A DNA stretch of 64,000 nt from contig NZ_JNXT01000003.1 of NCBI RefSeq assembly GCF_000716675.1, forward strand, positions 1 to 64,000, given 5' to 3'. The DNA comes from Streptomyces alboflavus. GTDB lineage: Bacteria > Actinomycetota > Actinomycetes > Streptomycetales > Streptomycetaceae. A program made the translations under genes and the position numbers. Each line of letters starts with the position of its first letter. Position 1 is the first letter of the stretch. The notes under the pieces are model-generated. The model was not told where the DNA came from, ran no database searches, and saw only the letters and a program-made list of their open reading frames with translations. Of this stretch, positions 26,977 through 38,600 are shown piece by piece.

Positions 26977-29613
26977 ATGGAGAACGAGGACAAGCTCCGC
27001 GATTACCTCAAGCGGGCCACCACCGATCTGCGCAACACGCGCCGACGCCTGCGCGAGGTAGAGGACCGGGAGCACGAGCCCATCGCGATCATCGGGATGA
27101 GCTGCCGCTACCCCGGCGGCGTGGCCTCGCCCGAGGACCTGTGGCAGCTCGTCGCCGACGGCGGGGACGCCGTGGTGGAGTTCCCGGCCGACCGCGGCTG
27201 GGACGCCGACACGCTCTACGACCCCGACCCGGACCACGCGGGCACGTCCATCACCCGGCACGGCGGCTTCCTCCAGGACGCCGCGGGCTTCGACCCGGCG
27301 TTCTTCGGGGTCAGCCCGCGCGAGGCCGCGGCGATGGACCCGCAACAGCGACTGCTCCTGGAGACGTCGTGGGAGGCGTTCGAGCGCGCGGGCATCGACC
27401 CCGTACAGGCCAAGGACACCAGGACCGGTGTCTTCGCGGGCGTCATGTACAACGACTACGCGACGCGGCTGCCGCAGGCGCCCGAAGGCTTCGAGGGCTT
27501 CCTCGCCAACGGCAGCGCGGGCAGCATCGCGTCCGGCCGCATCGCCTACACCCTCGGCCTCGTCGGGCCCGCGGTGACGGTGGACACGGCGTGCTCCTCG
27601 TCGCTGGTCGCCCTGCACCTCGCGATGGTGGCGCTGCGTCGTGAGGAGTGCTCCCTCGCCCTGGCGGGCGGCGCCACGTTCATGGCCACGCCGCGCACGT
27701 TCGTCGAGTACAGCAGGCAGCGCGCCCTGTCCGTGGACGGCCGCTGCAAGGCGTTCTCCGACAGCGCGGACGGCACCGGCTGGGGCGAGGGCGTCGGCAT
27801 GCTCCTCGTGGAGCGCCTGTCCGACGCCCGCCGCAACGGCCACCCGATCCTCGCGGTGGTCCGCGGCTCCGCGGTCAACCAGGACGGCGCGTCCCACGGC
27901 CTCACCGCGCCCAACGGCCCCTCCCAGCAGACAGTCATCAACCAGGCCCTGGCGAGCGCGCGACTCACCCCGGCCCAGGTCGACGCCGTCGAGGCGCACG
28001 GCACCGGCACCACCCTCGGCGACCCCATCGAGGCACACGCCCTCATCGCCACCTACGGCGCCGAGCGCACCGCCGAACGCCCCCTGTGGCTCGGCTCCCT
28101 GAAGTCGAACATCGGCCACGCCCAGGCGGCGGCCGGTGTCGGCGGCATCATCAAGATGGTCATGGCGATGCGGCACGGCACGCTGCCCAAGACCCTGCAC
28201 GTCGACGAGCCGAGCAGCCACGTCGACTGGTCGGCCGGCACCGTGGCCCTGCTCACCGAGGCACAGCCGTGGCCGGAGACCGGCGAGCCGCGCCGCGCCG
28301 GTGTGTCCTCGTTCGGCGTCAGCGGCACGAACACCCACGTCATCCTGGAGCAGGCACCCGCCGCCCAGGAGGAGACGCCCGCCACCGACCCGCGGCCCAC
28401 GACGGACACCGACGCGTCGGCCGTCGCCGTCACACCCTGGGCGCTGTCCGCCCGCACTCCCGACGCGCTGCGCGCACAGGCCGACCGACTCCGGTCCGCC
28501 GTGGCGGCCGCCACCGACTTCGACCCGGCGGGCACCGGCTTCTCCCTGGCCACGACCCGCTCCCTGTTCGAGCACCGCGCCGTGCTTGTGGCGGAGGACC
28601 GCGCCACCACCCTCGACAGGCTCAGCGCGCTCGCCGAAGGGCGTGGCGGCCCGGGCGTCGTCGTCGGTGAAGCCGCGTCGCACCGGCTGGGTTTCCTGTT
28701 CTCGGGGCAGGGGTCGCAGCGGCTCGACATGGGGCGTGAACTGGCCGCTCGTTTCCCGGTGTTCGCGGACGCGCTGGACGAGGTCCTTGCCGCCTTTGAT
28801 CCTTCGGTACGTGGCGTTCTGTTCGGCGAGGACGCCGACGCCCTGAACGAGACGGGGGTGACGCAGCCCGCGTTGTTCGCGGTCGAGGTGGCGTTGTTCC
28901 GTCTCCTTGAGTCGTGGGGTGTGCGCCCCGACCTGCTGGCGGGCCACTCGATCGGTGAGCTGGCGGCCGCGCACGTGGCCGGGGTCTGGTCGCTTTCGGA
29001 TGCGGTGAAGGTGGTGTCGGCGCGTGGTGCGTTGATGCAGGCGCTCCCGACCGGTGGCGCCATGGTTGCCATCCAGGCGTCCGAGGCCGAGGTGATTGAT
29101 GAGGGCTTGCCGGAGACGGTGGGTATTGCGGCGGTTAATGGTCCTCACTCAGTCGTCGTCTCTGGTGTGGCCGCCGATGTCGAGGCGGTTGCCGAGCGCT
29201 GGCGTGCGGAGGGCCGCAAGGCGACCCGTCTGAAGGTGAGTCACGCGTTCCACTCGCCGTTGATGGACCCGATGCTGGACGACTTCCGCACGGTCCTTCA
29301 GGGCGTGTCGTACGGAGAGCCGTCGCTCCCGATCGTGTCGACGCTGACCGGGCAGCTCGCCTCGGCCGAGGAGCTGGCATCGCCGGACTACTGGGTGCGG
29401 CACGTGCGCGAGTCCGTGCGCTTCGCCGACGCCGTCGTGACGCTGCGCGAGCAGGGCGCCGACGTGTTCGTCGAGGTCGGCCCCGGCGGAGTGCTGTCCG
29501 GTCTCGGGCAGCTCACGGCGCCGGAGGCCGCCTTCGTACCCGCGCTGCGCGGTGATCGCCCCGAGCCGCCGATCTCGCCCGCACGCTGGGCGTGTCGTCG
29601 GACGATCCGCTGA
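26977..29613 (+). CDS. PKS2, 5' ORF: N-terminal docking, KS3 and most of AT3 (broken by frameshift)
   Basis: 878 codons from the ATG at 26977 (AAGGAG 10 bp upstream). Residues 1-32 ([20 protein letters not shown] onward) form the coiled-coil docking helix that should accept PKS1. KS3 27077-28360 has Cys at 27592-27594, EAHGTGT and [10 protein letters not shown]3 from about 28684 has [16 protein letters not shown] (Ser 28948-28950) and VSHAFH (malonyl). PKS homology stops at Glu 29563-29565, after LRGDRPE; the last 15 residues are out of frame, ending at a stop 29611-29613. Homology resumes two bases later in another frame (next ORF). Compared with AT6, about 73 residues (AT tail and linker) are missing. 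True gene: probably 26977-40979 as one protein. Confidence 0.9.
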   Translation: MENEDKLRDYLKRATTDLRNTRRRLREVEDREHEPIAIIGMSCRYPGGVASPEDLWQLVADGGDAVVEFPADRGWDADTLYDPDPDHAGTSITRHGGFLQDAAGFDPAFFGVSPREAAAMDPQQRLLLETSWEAFERAGIDPVQAKDTRTGVFAGVMYNDYATRLPQAPEGFEGFLANGSAGSIASGRIAYTLGLVGPAVTVDTACSSSLVALHLAMVALRREECSLALAGGATFMATPRTFVEYSRQRALSVDGRCKAFSDSADGTGWGEGVGMLLVERLSDARRNGHPILAVVRGSAVNQDGASHGLTAPNGPSQQTVINQALASARLTPAQVDAVEAHGTGTTLGDPIEAHALIATYGAERTAERPLWLGSLKSNIGHAQAAAGVGGIIKMVMAMRHGTLPKTLHVDEPSSHVDWSAGTVALLTEAQPWPETGEPRRAGVSSFGVSGTNTHVILEQAPAAQEETPATDPRPTTDTDASAVAVTPWALSARTPDALRAQADRLRSAVAAATDFDPAGTGFSLATTRSLFEHRAVLVAEDRATTLDRLSALAEGRGGPGVVVGEAASHRLGFLFSGQGSQRLDMGRELAARFPVFADALDEVLAAFDPSVRGVLFGEDADALNETGVTQPALFAVEVALFRLLESWGVRPDLLAGHSIGELAAAHVAGVWSLSDAVKVVSARGALMQALPTGGAMVAIQASEAEVIDEGLPETVGIAAVNGPHSVVVSGVAADVEAVAERWRAEGRKATRLKVSHAFHSPLMDPMLDDFRTVLQGVSYGEPSLPIVSTLTGQLASAEELASPDYWVRHVRESVRFADAVVTLREQGADVFVEVGPGGVLSGLGQLTAPEAAFVPALRGDRPEPPISPARWACRRTIR
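29563..29570 (+). other. Frameshifting deletion junction in AT3 (lesion A)
   Basis: The upstream frame is conserved to the GAG at 29563-29565; the downstream frame resumes with GCC GAT CTC at 29568. Relative to the complete AT6 region (43571-43789) about 219 bp are missing and 2 extra bases are present. The sequence right of the junction is identical to that right of lesion B for 99 bp. Confidence 0.85.
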
Positions 29614-29665
29614 GTGCGGTGCTGCCTCGGTTGTCGGCGTGGCGCAGGAAGCAGCGGGACCGGTC
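29567..29665. repeat. 99-bp perfect repeat at the right side of two AT deletion junctions
   Basis: The sequence starting CGCCGATCTCGCCCGCACGC at 29567 is identical to 33740-33838, and both copies continue with high similarity through the KR region. In both places the identity begins exactly at a deletion junction. Confidence 0.85.
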
Positions 29666-32600
29666 TGTCGCCGATGCGTGGCGGTACGGGGTCGAGTGGC
29701 GGCCGGTAGCCGCTGCGAGCCGTGAACTGGACGGTGTGTGGCTGGTCGTGGCGCCGATGGGCGAGGACCGTGCGGAGTGGGTGCGTGCGGCGCTTGCCCG
29801 GGGCGGAGCCGACGTTCACACCCTGGATGTGGACCCGGAGGCAGTCGACTGGGCGGAGCAGTTGAGCGAGCTGCCCGCGCTCGACGGGGTCGTCTCGCTG
29901 CTCGGGCTCGCCGATGTGGGCGAGTCGGCGGTGCCCACGGGTGTCGCGGCCACGATCGGTCTGTTACGCGCCCTGGGTGACGCGGACGTGTCCGCGCCGT
30001 TGTGGTGCCTCACGTCGGGCGCGGTGGCAGCGGCCGAGGGCGACGCGGTCCCCGGAATCGAGCAGTCGATGCTGTGGGGCCTCGGCCGGGTTGCCGCCCT
30101 GGAGCACCCTGACCGCTGGGGTGGACTGGTCGACGTACCCGCGGCGCCGGACGGGACGACAGGGGGCCTGCTGGCCAAGGCGCTCGCGGACACGGGCGGC
30201 GAGGACCAACTCGCCGTGCGGGGCGACGTGATCCTCGGCCGCAGGCTGGTGCCCGCGCCGCTCGGCGCTGCCGCCGCAGAGGGCTGGTCGCCGCGCGGGA
30301 CGGTCCTGGTGACCGGCGGCACCGGCGCCCTGGGCGGCCATGTGGCGCGCTGGGTCGCGGCACACGGCGCCGAGCACGTCGTCCTGGTGAGCCGTCGCGG
30401 TGCCGCGGCCGAAGGCGCCGCCGCCCTGGAGGCGGAACTCGTCGAGCTGGGCGCGCGCGCCACGTTCGCCGCCTGCGACATGGCGGACCGGGACGCTGTC
30501 GCGGCGCTCCTGGAGAGCGTCCCCGCGCTCACCGCCGTGGTCCACACGGCCGGCATCGAGCGCTCCGCCGCCCTCGCCGACCTCGACCCGGGCGACCTCG
30601 CCGCATTCGGCGACGTGCTTGCGGCGAAGGCCGACGGCGCGCGGAACCTGCACGAACTCCTGGGCGACACGCCGTTGGACGCCTTCGTGCTGTTCTCGTC
30701 CATCGCCGGAGTCTGGGGCAGCGGCGGTCAGGCCGCCTACGGCGCCGCGAACGCCTACCTCGACGCCCTGGCCGAGCACCGCAGGGCCGCGGGCCTGCCC
30801 GCCACCGCCGTCGCCTGGGGCCCGTGGGCCGACGGCGGCATGGTCGAGGACGCCGGTGCGGACGTGGCCGCGCGACTGCACCGCAGGGGCCTGACGACGA
30901 TGGCCCCCGACGCGGCGCTCGCCGGTCTCGGCGCGGCCGTCGGCCACGGCGACGGACAGATCACCGTCGCCGACGTCGACTGGTCCCGGTTCGCGGGCAC
31001 CTTCATGGCGCAGCGCCCCAGCCCGCTCCTCGGTGAACTCCCCGACGTACAGGCCGCGTTCGCCACCGCCCCGGCCGAGCAGGCCACCTCGGCGCTCGCC
31101 CAGCGCCTGGCCGGACTGGACGAGGCCGAGCAGGAGCGGCAGCTCACCGAACTGGTCCGGTACGAGGCCGCCGCAGTCCTCGGCCATGCGTCCGGCGACG
31201 CCTTCTCGGCCACCCGCGCCTTCCGCGACCTCGGCTTCGACTCCCTGACGGCCGTCGAACTGCGCGCCCGCCTCAGCGAGGCGACGGGCGTGGCCCTGCC
31301 CGCCGCCGTGGTCTTCGACTACCCGACGGCCGCCGCCCTGGCCACCTATCTGCGTACCGAACTGTCCGGAGCTGCCGCCGCTACCCCCACGGCCGCCGCG
31401 GCTGCCGCGGGTGTGAGCGACGAGCCGATCGCGATCGTGGCGATGTCGTGCCGGTTCCCCGGCGGCGTGTCCAGCCCCGAGGACCTGTGGCAGGTGCTGC
31501 GGTCGGGCGTGGACGCGGTGACCGACTTCCCGACCGACCGCGGCTGGGACGTCGAGTCGCTGTACGACCCGGAGGGCGCGGGCGTCGGCACGTCGTACTC
31601 CCGCAGGGGTGCCTTCCTCGATCGCGTGGCGGACTTCGACCCCGCGCTCTTCGGGATCTCGCCGCGCGAGGCCTTGGCGATGGACCCGCAGCAGCGGCTG
31701 CTCCTGGAGACCTCCTGGGAGGCGTTCGAGCGGGCGGGCATCGATCCGCAGTCGCTGCGCGGCAGCCGGTCGGGTGTGTTCGTCGGCACCAACGGCCAGG
31801 ACTACACACGGCTGATGACGGCCGCTCAGGACACCGTCGACGGCTACTTCGGCACCGGCAGCGCGGCGAGCGTCATCTCCGGCCGGCTCTCGTACACGTT
31901 CGGCCTCGAAGGCCCCGCGGTGACGGTGGACACGGCGTGCTCCTCGTCGCTCGTCGCGCTGCACCTGGCCGTGCAGGCCCTGCAGAAGGGCGAGTGCGAT
32001 CTCGCGCTCGCGGGCGGTGTGACGGTGATGTCGACGCCCGCCGCGTTCGTGGAGTTCAGCCGCCAGCGCGGGCTCTCGGTGGACGGCCGGTGCAAGGCGT
32101 TCGGCGCGGACGCCGACGGCACCGGCTGGGGCGAGGGCGTCGGCATGCTGCTCGTCGAGCGTCTTTCCGACGCGCAGCGCAACGGCCACCAGGTGCTCGC
32201 CGTCGTGCGCGGCTCGGCGGTCAACCAGGACGGCGCGTCCAACGGCCTCACCGCCCCGAACGGCCCCTCGCAGCAGCGCGTCATCCGCGCCGCTCTTGCT
32301 GCCGCCGGCCTGGAGCCGTCCGACGTGGACGCGGTCGAGGCGCACGGCACGGGCACGAAGCTCGGCGACCCGATCGAGGCCCAGGCGCTCCTCGCCGCCT
32401 ACGGCCAGGACCGTGCGGGTGAGCCGCTGTGGCTCGGCTCGATCAAGTCGAACATCGGTCACACCCAGGCCGCCGCCGGAGTCGCCGGTGTGATCAAGAT
32501 GGTGCTTGCGATGCGACACGGCGTGCTGCCGCGGACGCTGCACGCGGACGAGCCGTCGCCGCACGTGGACTGGTCCGCCGGCGCGGTCGAGGTGCTGTCG

Positions 32601-35600
32601 GAGGCCCGGCCGTGGCCTGCTGCGGACCGGCCGTGGCGTGCCGGTGTGTCGTCGTTCGGGTTCAGCGGGACCAACGCGCACGCCATCATCGAGCAGGCCC
32701 CCGTGGTCGTGGGGGAGGACGTCCCGGAGCCGCTGCCGGTCGGCGCGGTCGTGCCGTGGCTCCTCTCGGCCAAGACCCCCGAGGCGCTGCGGGAGCAGGC
32801 CGGGCGGCTCACGTCCTTCGTGGAAGCGGCGCCTGAGCTGTCGGTGCCGGACGTGGGCCGCGCGCTGGTGTTCTCGCGGGCGGTCCTCGAGCACCGAGCC
32901 GTGGTCGTCGCCGCTGATGCCGCCGACTTCCGGTCGGGCCTGGCCGCGCTCGCCGAGGGGCGTGGCGGTCCGGGTGTCGCGGTGGGGGAGGCGGCGCCGC
33001 ACCGGCTGGGCTTCCTGTTCTCGGGGCAGGGGTCGCAGCGCCTGGGGATGGGCCGTGAACTGGAGGCTCGTTTCCCGGTGTTCGCCGAGGCGCTGCACGA
33101 GGTGCTCGCGGGGTTCGATCCGTCGGTGCGGGAGGTGCTGTTCGGTGCGGATGCCGAGGCGCTGAACGAGACGGGGGTGACGCAGCCCGCGCTGTTCGCG
33201 GTCGAGGTGGCGCTGTTCCGGCTCCTTGAGTCGTGGGGTGTCCGTCCGGATGTGCTGGCTGGTCACTCGATCGGTGAGTTGGCTGCGGCGCATGTGGCTG
33301 GTGTGTGGTCGCTGGCCGACGCCGTCAAGGTCGTGGCGGCTCGTGGTGCGCTCATGCAGGCGCTGCCGTCCGGTGGCGCGATGGTCGCGATCCAGGCCAC
33401 GGAGGCCGAGGTCACGGCCGAGGGCTTGCCGGAGACGGTGGGTGTAGCGGCGGTTAATGGTCCTCACTCGGTCGTCGTCTCCGGTGTGGCCGCCGATGTC
33501 GAGGCGGTCGCGGAGCGCTGGCGTGCGGAGGGCCGCAAGGTGTCCCGCCTGAAGGTGAGCCACGCGTTCCACTCGCCGCTCATGGACCCGATGCTGGACG
33601 ACTTCCGTGCAGTGGTCGAGGGAGTCGCGTGCGGCGAACCCGAGATCCCGATCGTGTCGACGCTGACCGGACAGCTCGCCACGGCCGAGGAGCTGGCATC
33701 GCCGGACTACTGGGTGCGGCACGTCCGCGAGTCCGTGCGCGCCGATCTCGCCCGCACGCTGGGCGTGTCGTCGGACGATCCGCTGAGTGCGGTGCTGCCT
33801 CGGTTGTCGGCGTGGCGCAGGAAGCAGCGGGACCGGTCCGTCGCCGACGGGTGGCGGTACGGGGTCGAGTGGCGGCCGGTAGCCGCTGCGAGCCGTCAAC
33901 TGGACGGTGTGTGGCTGGTCGTTGCGCCGATGGGCGAGGATCGTGCGGAGTGGGTGCGTGCGGCGCTTGCCCGGGGCGGAGCGGACGTCCACGCCCTGGA
34001 CGTGGACCCGGAGGCAGTCGACTGGGCGGAGCAGTTGAGCGAACTGCCCGCGCTCGACGGGGTCGTCTCGCTGCTGGGGCTCGCCGATGTGGGCGCGTCG
34101 GCGGTGCCCACGGGTGTCGCGGGCACGGTCGACCTGCTGCGGGCGCTCGGTCGCTCGGGCGTGGAGGCGCCGTTGTGGTGCCTGACGTCCGGTGCGGTCG
34201 CGGCGGCCGAGGACGACGTCGTCGCCGGGTTCGAGCAGTCGATGCTGTGGGGTCTGGGCCGCGTGGCCGCCCTGGAGCAGGCCGGCCGTTGGGGCGGTCT
34301 GGTCGACGTACCCGAGGCGCCGGACGAGGCGACCGGCGGCCTGCTGGCCTCCGTCCTCGCCGGGACGAGCGGCGAGGACCAGGTCGCGCTGCGCGGCGAC
34401 GTGATCCTCGGCCGCAGGCTGGTGCCCGCGCCGCTCGGCGCGGCCCGCTCCGGCTCCGGCTGGTCGCCGCGCGGCACGGTCCTGGTGACCGGCGGCACCG
34501 GCGCCCTGGGCGGCCATGTGGCGCGCTGGCTTGCGGCGAGCGGCGCCGAGCACGTCGTACTGGCGGGGCGTCGCGGCCCGGACGCCGAGGGCGCCGAGGA
34601 ACTGGAGGCGGAGCTCGTCGAGCTGGGCGCGCGCGTCACCGTCGCCGCCTGCGACGTGACGGACAAGGAGTCGGTCCGGGCGCTCCTGGAGAGCGTCCCT
34701 TCGCTCACCGCCGTCGTCCACACGGCGGGCATCGAGCGCTCGGCCACCCTCGCGGAGCTGGACCGGGACGACCTGGCCGGTGTGCTCGCGGCGAAGGTCG
34801 ACGGTGCGCGGAACCTGCACGAACTCCTGGGCGACACGCCGCTGGAAGCGTTCGTGCTGTTCTCGTCCATCGCCGGAGTCTGGGGCAGCAGCGGGCAGGG
34901 CGCGTACGCGGCCGCCAACGCCTACCTGGATTCCCTGGCCGAGCACCGCAGGGCAGCGGGCCTGCCCGCCACGGCGGTCGCCTGGGGGCCGTGGGGCGGC
35001 GGCGGCATGGTCGCCACCGCCGAGCAGACCGCGCTGCTGCGGCGCTGGGGCCTGTCGACGCTGGTTCCGGCGGTCGCGATCGCCGGTCTGGCCACGGCCT
35101 TGGAGCGCGGTGACGGCAACGTCGTCGTCGCCGATGTCGACTGGTCCCGGTTCGCGGGCACCTTCATGGCGCAGCGCCCCAGCCCGTTGCTGAGTGAACT
35201 GCCCGACGTGCAGGCCGCGTTCGGGTCCTCCTCGGCCGAGCAGGGTACGTCGGAGCTCGCGCGGCGTCTGGCCGGTCTGGACGAGGCGGAGCAGGAGCGG
35301 CAGCTCACTGAGTTGGTGCGGTACGAGGCCGCCGCCGTCCTCGGCCATGTGTCCGGGGACGCCTTCTCCGCGACCCGTGCCTTCCGTGACCTGGGCTTCG
35401 ACTCGCTGACGGCCGTCGAACTGCGCGCCCGCCTCAGCGACGCCACCGGTCTCGCCCTGCCCGCGACCCTGGTCTTCGACTACCCGACGGCCGCTGTCCT
35501 GGCCGCCTACCTGCGTACCGAACTGTGCGGCGCCAGTGCGGCACCCACGGACTCGGCTCCGGTCGCGGTCTCCGGCGTGAGCGACGAGCCGATCGCGATC

Positions 35601-38600
35601 GTGTCGATGTCGTGCCGGTACCCCGGAGGCGTCTCCAGCCCGGAGGACCTGTGGAACGTTCTCCTGTCCGGCGGCGACGCGGTCACGGAGTTCCCTGCCG
35701 ATCGCGGCTGGGACGTGGAGGCGCTGTACGACCCCGACCCGGACGCGGTCGGGACCACCTATCTCACGTCGGGCGCGTTCCTGTCGGACGTGAGCGGCTT
35801 CGACGCGGGGTTCTTCGGGATCTCGCCGCGCGAGGCCCTGGCCATGGACCCGCAGCAGCGGCTCCTCCTGGAGACCTCCTGGGAACTTCTCGAGCAGGCC
35901 GGGGTCGACCCGGCGGCGCTGCGCGGTGAGAGCGTCGGCGTGTTCGTGGGCTCGAACGCGCAGGACTACGGCCTCGTGCTCGGCGAGGCCGCCGAGGACG
36001 TCGGCGGCTACATGGCGACCGGCAACGCGGCCAGCGTCTCGTCCGGCCGCCTGTCGTACACGTTCGGCTTCGAGGGCCCGGCCGTCACCGTCGACACGGC
36101 GTGCTCCTCGTCGCTGGTCGCGCTGCACCTGGCGGTGCAGGCGCTGCGGTCGGGCGAGTGCGACCTCGCGCTCGCGGGCGGCGTGACCGTGATGTCCACA
36201 CCCGGTGCGTTCATCGAGTTCAGCCGCCAGCGCGGCCTTTCGCAGGACGGCCGCTGCAAGGCTTTCGCTGCCGCCGCCGACGGCACCAGCTGGGGCGAGG
36301 GCGTCGGCATGCTCTTCGTCGAACGCCTCTCGGACGCCCGGCGCAACGGGCACCCCGTCCTCGCGGTGATCCGCGGCTCGGCGGTCAACCAGGACGGCGC
36401 GTCGAACGGCCTCACCGCGCCCAACGGCCCCTCCCAGCAGCGCGTCATCCGCCAGGCCCTCGCGAGCGCCGGACTCCAGGCGTCCGACGTGGACGCCGTC
36501 GAGGCCCACGGCACCGGCACGAAGCTCGGCGACCCCATCGAGGCCCAGGCGCTCCTCGCCACCTACGGCCAGGACCGCGCAGGTGAGCCCCTGTTGCTCG
36601 GCTCCGTGAAGTCCAACATCGGGCACACCCAGGCCGCCGCAGGTGTCGCCGGTGTGATCAAGATGGTCATGGCGATGCGGCACGGCGTCCTGCCGCGAAC
36701 CCTGCACGTCGACGAGCCGTCGCCGCACGTCGACTGGTCCGCGGGCGCCGTGGAACTGCTCACCGACGAGCGTGCGTGGCCCGCCGTCGACCGGCCGTGG
36801 CGTGCCGGTGTGTCGTCCTTCGGGTTCAGCGGCACCAACGCGCACGCCATCATCGAGCAGGCACCCGCGCCGACGCCCGCCGAGGCGACGAAGCCGACGG
36901 AGCCGACGGAGCCCACGGAGCCCGGCGTCCTGCCGTGGGTCCTCTCGGCCCGGTCCGGCGAGGCGCTGCGGCAGCAGGCGGCCCGGCTCCGGGACGAGCT
37001 CGGCCACAAGGCGGACGTGCCGGTCGCCGACGTCGCCCACACACTGCGGTCCCGGCCGGCCTTCGACCACCGCGCCGTGCTGGTGGGCGTCGACCGCGAG
37101 GACTTCCTCAGCGGCCTCACCGCCCTCGCCGACGGCCGCGAGGCACCGAACGTCGTCACCGGCGCGGCCGGCGACCACGGCACCGGCACGGTGTTCGTGT
37201 TCCCCGGCCACGGCACGCAGTGGGTCGGCATGGCCCTCGAACTCCTGGAGTCCTCGCCGGTGTTCCGCGCGCGGATGCGGGAGTGCGCCGAGGCCCTCGG
37301 CGAGCACGTCGACTGGTCGCTCCTCGACGCCGTCCAGGACCCCGCCCTGATGGAGCGCTTGGACGTCGTCCAACCCGCCCTCTTCGCCGTGATGGTGTCG
37401 CTGGCCGCCACCTGGCGGTCGTGGGGCGTCGAACCGAGCGCCGTCCTCGGGCACTCGCAGGGCGAGATCGCGGCGGCCTGCGTCGCGGGCGCCCTGCCCC
37501 TGAAGGACGCGGCGCGCCTCGTCGTCCTGCGCAGCAAGGCGCTGACCGCGCTCGCCGGACAGGGTGGCATGGTGTCCGTCGCGCTCGACGTCGACGCCGT
37601 ACGGGACCTCGTCGCGCCCTGGGACGGGCAGCTCGACATCGGCGTGGTGAACGGCCCCGCCTCCGTCGTCGTGTCCGGCGACGCCGCCGCGCTGGACGAA
37701 CTGGTGGACCTCTGCGCCGAGAAGGGCGTGTGGGCGCGGCGGGTCCAGGCGGACTACGCCCCGCACTCCCACCACGTCGAGCGCATCGAGGCGGAACTCC
37801 TCGCGGGCATCGCGGACGTGACGCCGCGCTCCGCGGACGTGCCGTACTTCTCACCGCTGACCGGCGCCTGGCTGGATACCCGCGAGCTGGACGCCGCGTA
37901 CTGGTACCGCAGCCTGCGCCGGACCGTGCAGTTCGCCGACTCCGTCTCCGCGCTGGTGGCAGCGGGCTTCAGCAGCTTCGTCGAGGTCAGCCCGCACCCG
38001 GTCCTCGTGGCCGGTCTCGGCGAACTGGTCGGCGCCGACGGCGTGGTCGTCGGCTCGCTGCGGCGCGGCGACGGGAGCCCGGCCCGGCTCATGACCTCGG
38101 CGGCCACGCTGTTCACACGCGGCGGCCGGGTGGAGTGGCCGCTCCCCGCGGCACAGCGCGTCGACCTGCCGACGTACCCGTTCCAGCGCGAGCGCTTCTG
38201 GCCCACGGCGGCACACACCGCGTCCGGCGACGTGACCTCGGCCGGCCTCGGCCGCGTGGACCACTCCGTGCTCGTCGCCGTCACCGAACTCGCCGACTCC
38301 GAAGGCCTCGTGTTCAGCGGCAGGCTGTCCGCGCGCACCCACCCGTGGCTCACCGACTACCGCGTCCTCGGCACCCCCGTGCTCCCCGGCGCGGCCTACG
38401 TGGACCTCGCGCTGCGCGCCGGCGACCACGTCGGCTGCGCGTCCCTGGACGACCTCGTCCTGGAGGCGCCCCTGGTGCTGCCCGAGCGGGACGGCGTCCA
38501 GGTGCGGCTCAGCGTCGACGGGCCGGACGCGGCGGGCCGCCGGGCGTTCACCGTGGACTCCCGAGGAGACGCGGGCGGCGCCTGGACCCGCCACGCCACC

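Larger units (their letters stand above)
27070..31375 (+). other. PKS module 3: KS-AT(malonyl, damaged)-KR(A-type)-ACP
   Basis: KS3 and AT3 lie in the 5' ORF, KR3 (about 29600-31050) and ACP3 (31090-31360) in the 3' ORF. KR3 has TGGTGALGG, the catalytic Tyr in [11 protein letters not shown] with a Trp eight residues before it (GVWGSGG) and ERSA instead of LDD, so A-type. ACP3 has [16 protein letters not shown] codon lies at 29964-29966 in the KR structural half. Confidence 0.85.

Noticed and set aside
29592..29620. Genuine separate PKS gene starting at the GTG at 29592
   Set aside because: It would begin in the middle of a KR linker, lacks an RBS and docking helix, and in-frame homology begins upstream at 29568; best explained by the frameshift.
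29964..37775. Minus-strand ORF of 2603 codons opposite PKS2
   Set aside because: Same mirror artefact; the repeated peptide patterns are just reverse images of the duplicated modules.
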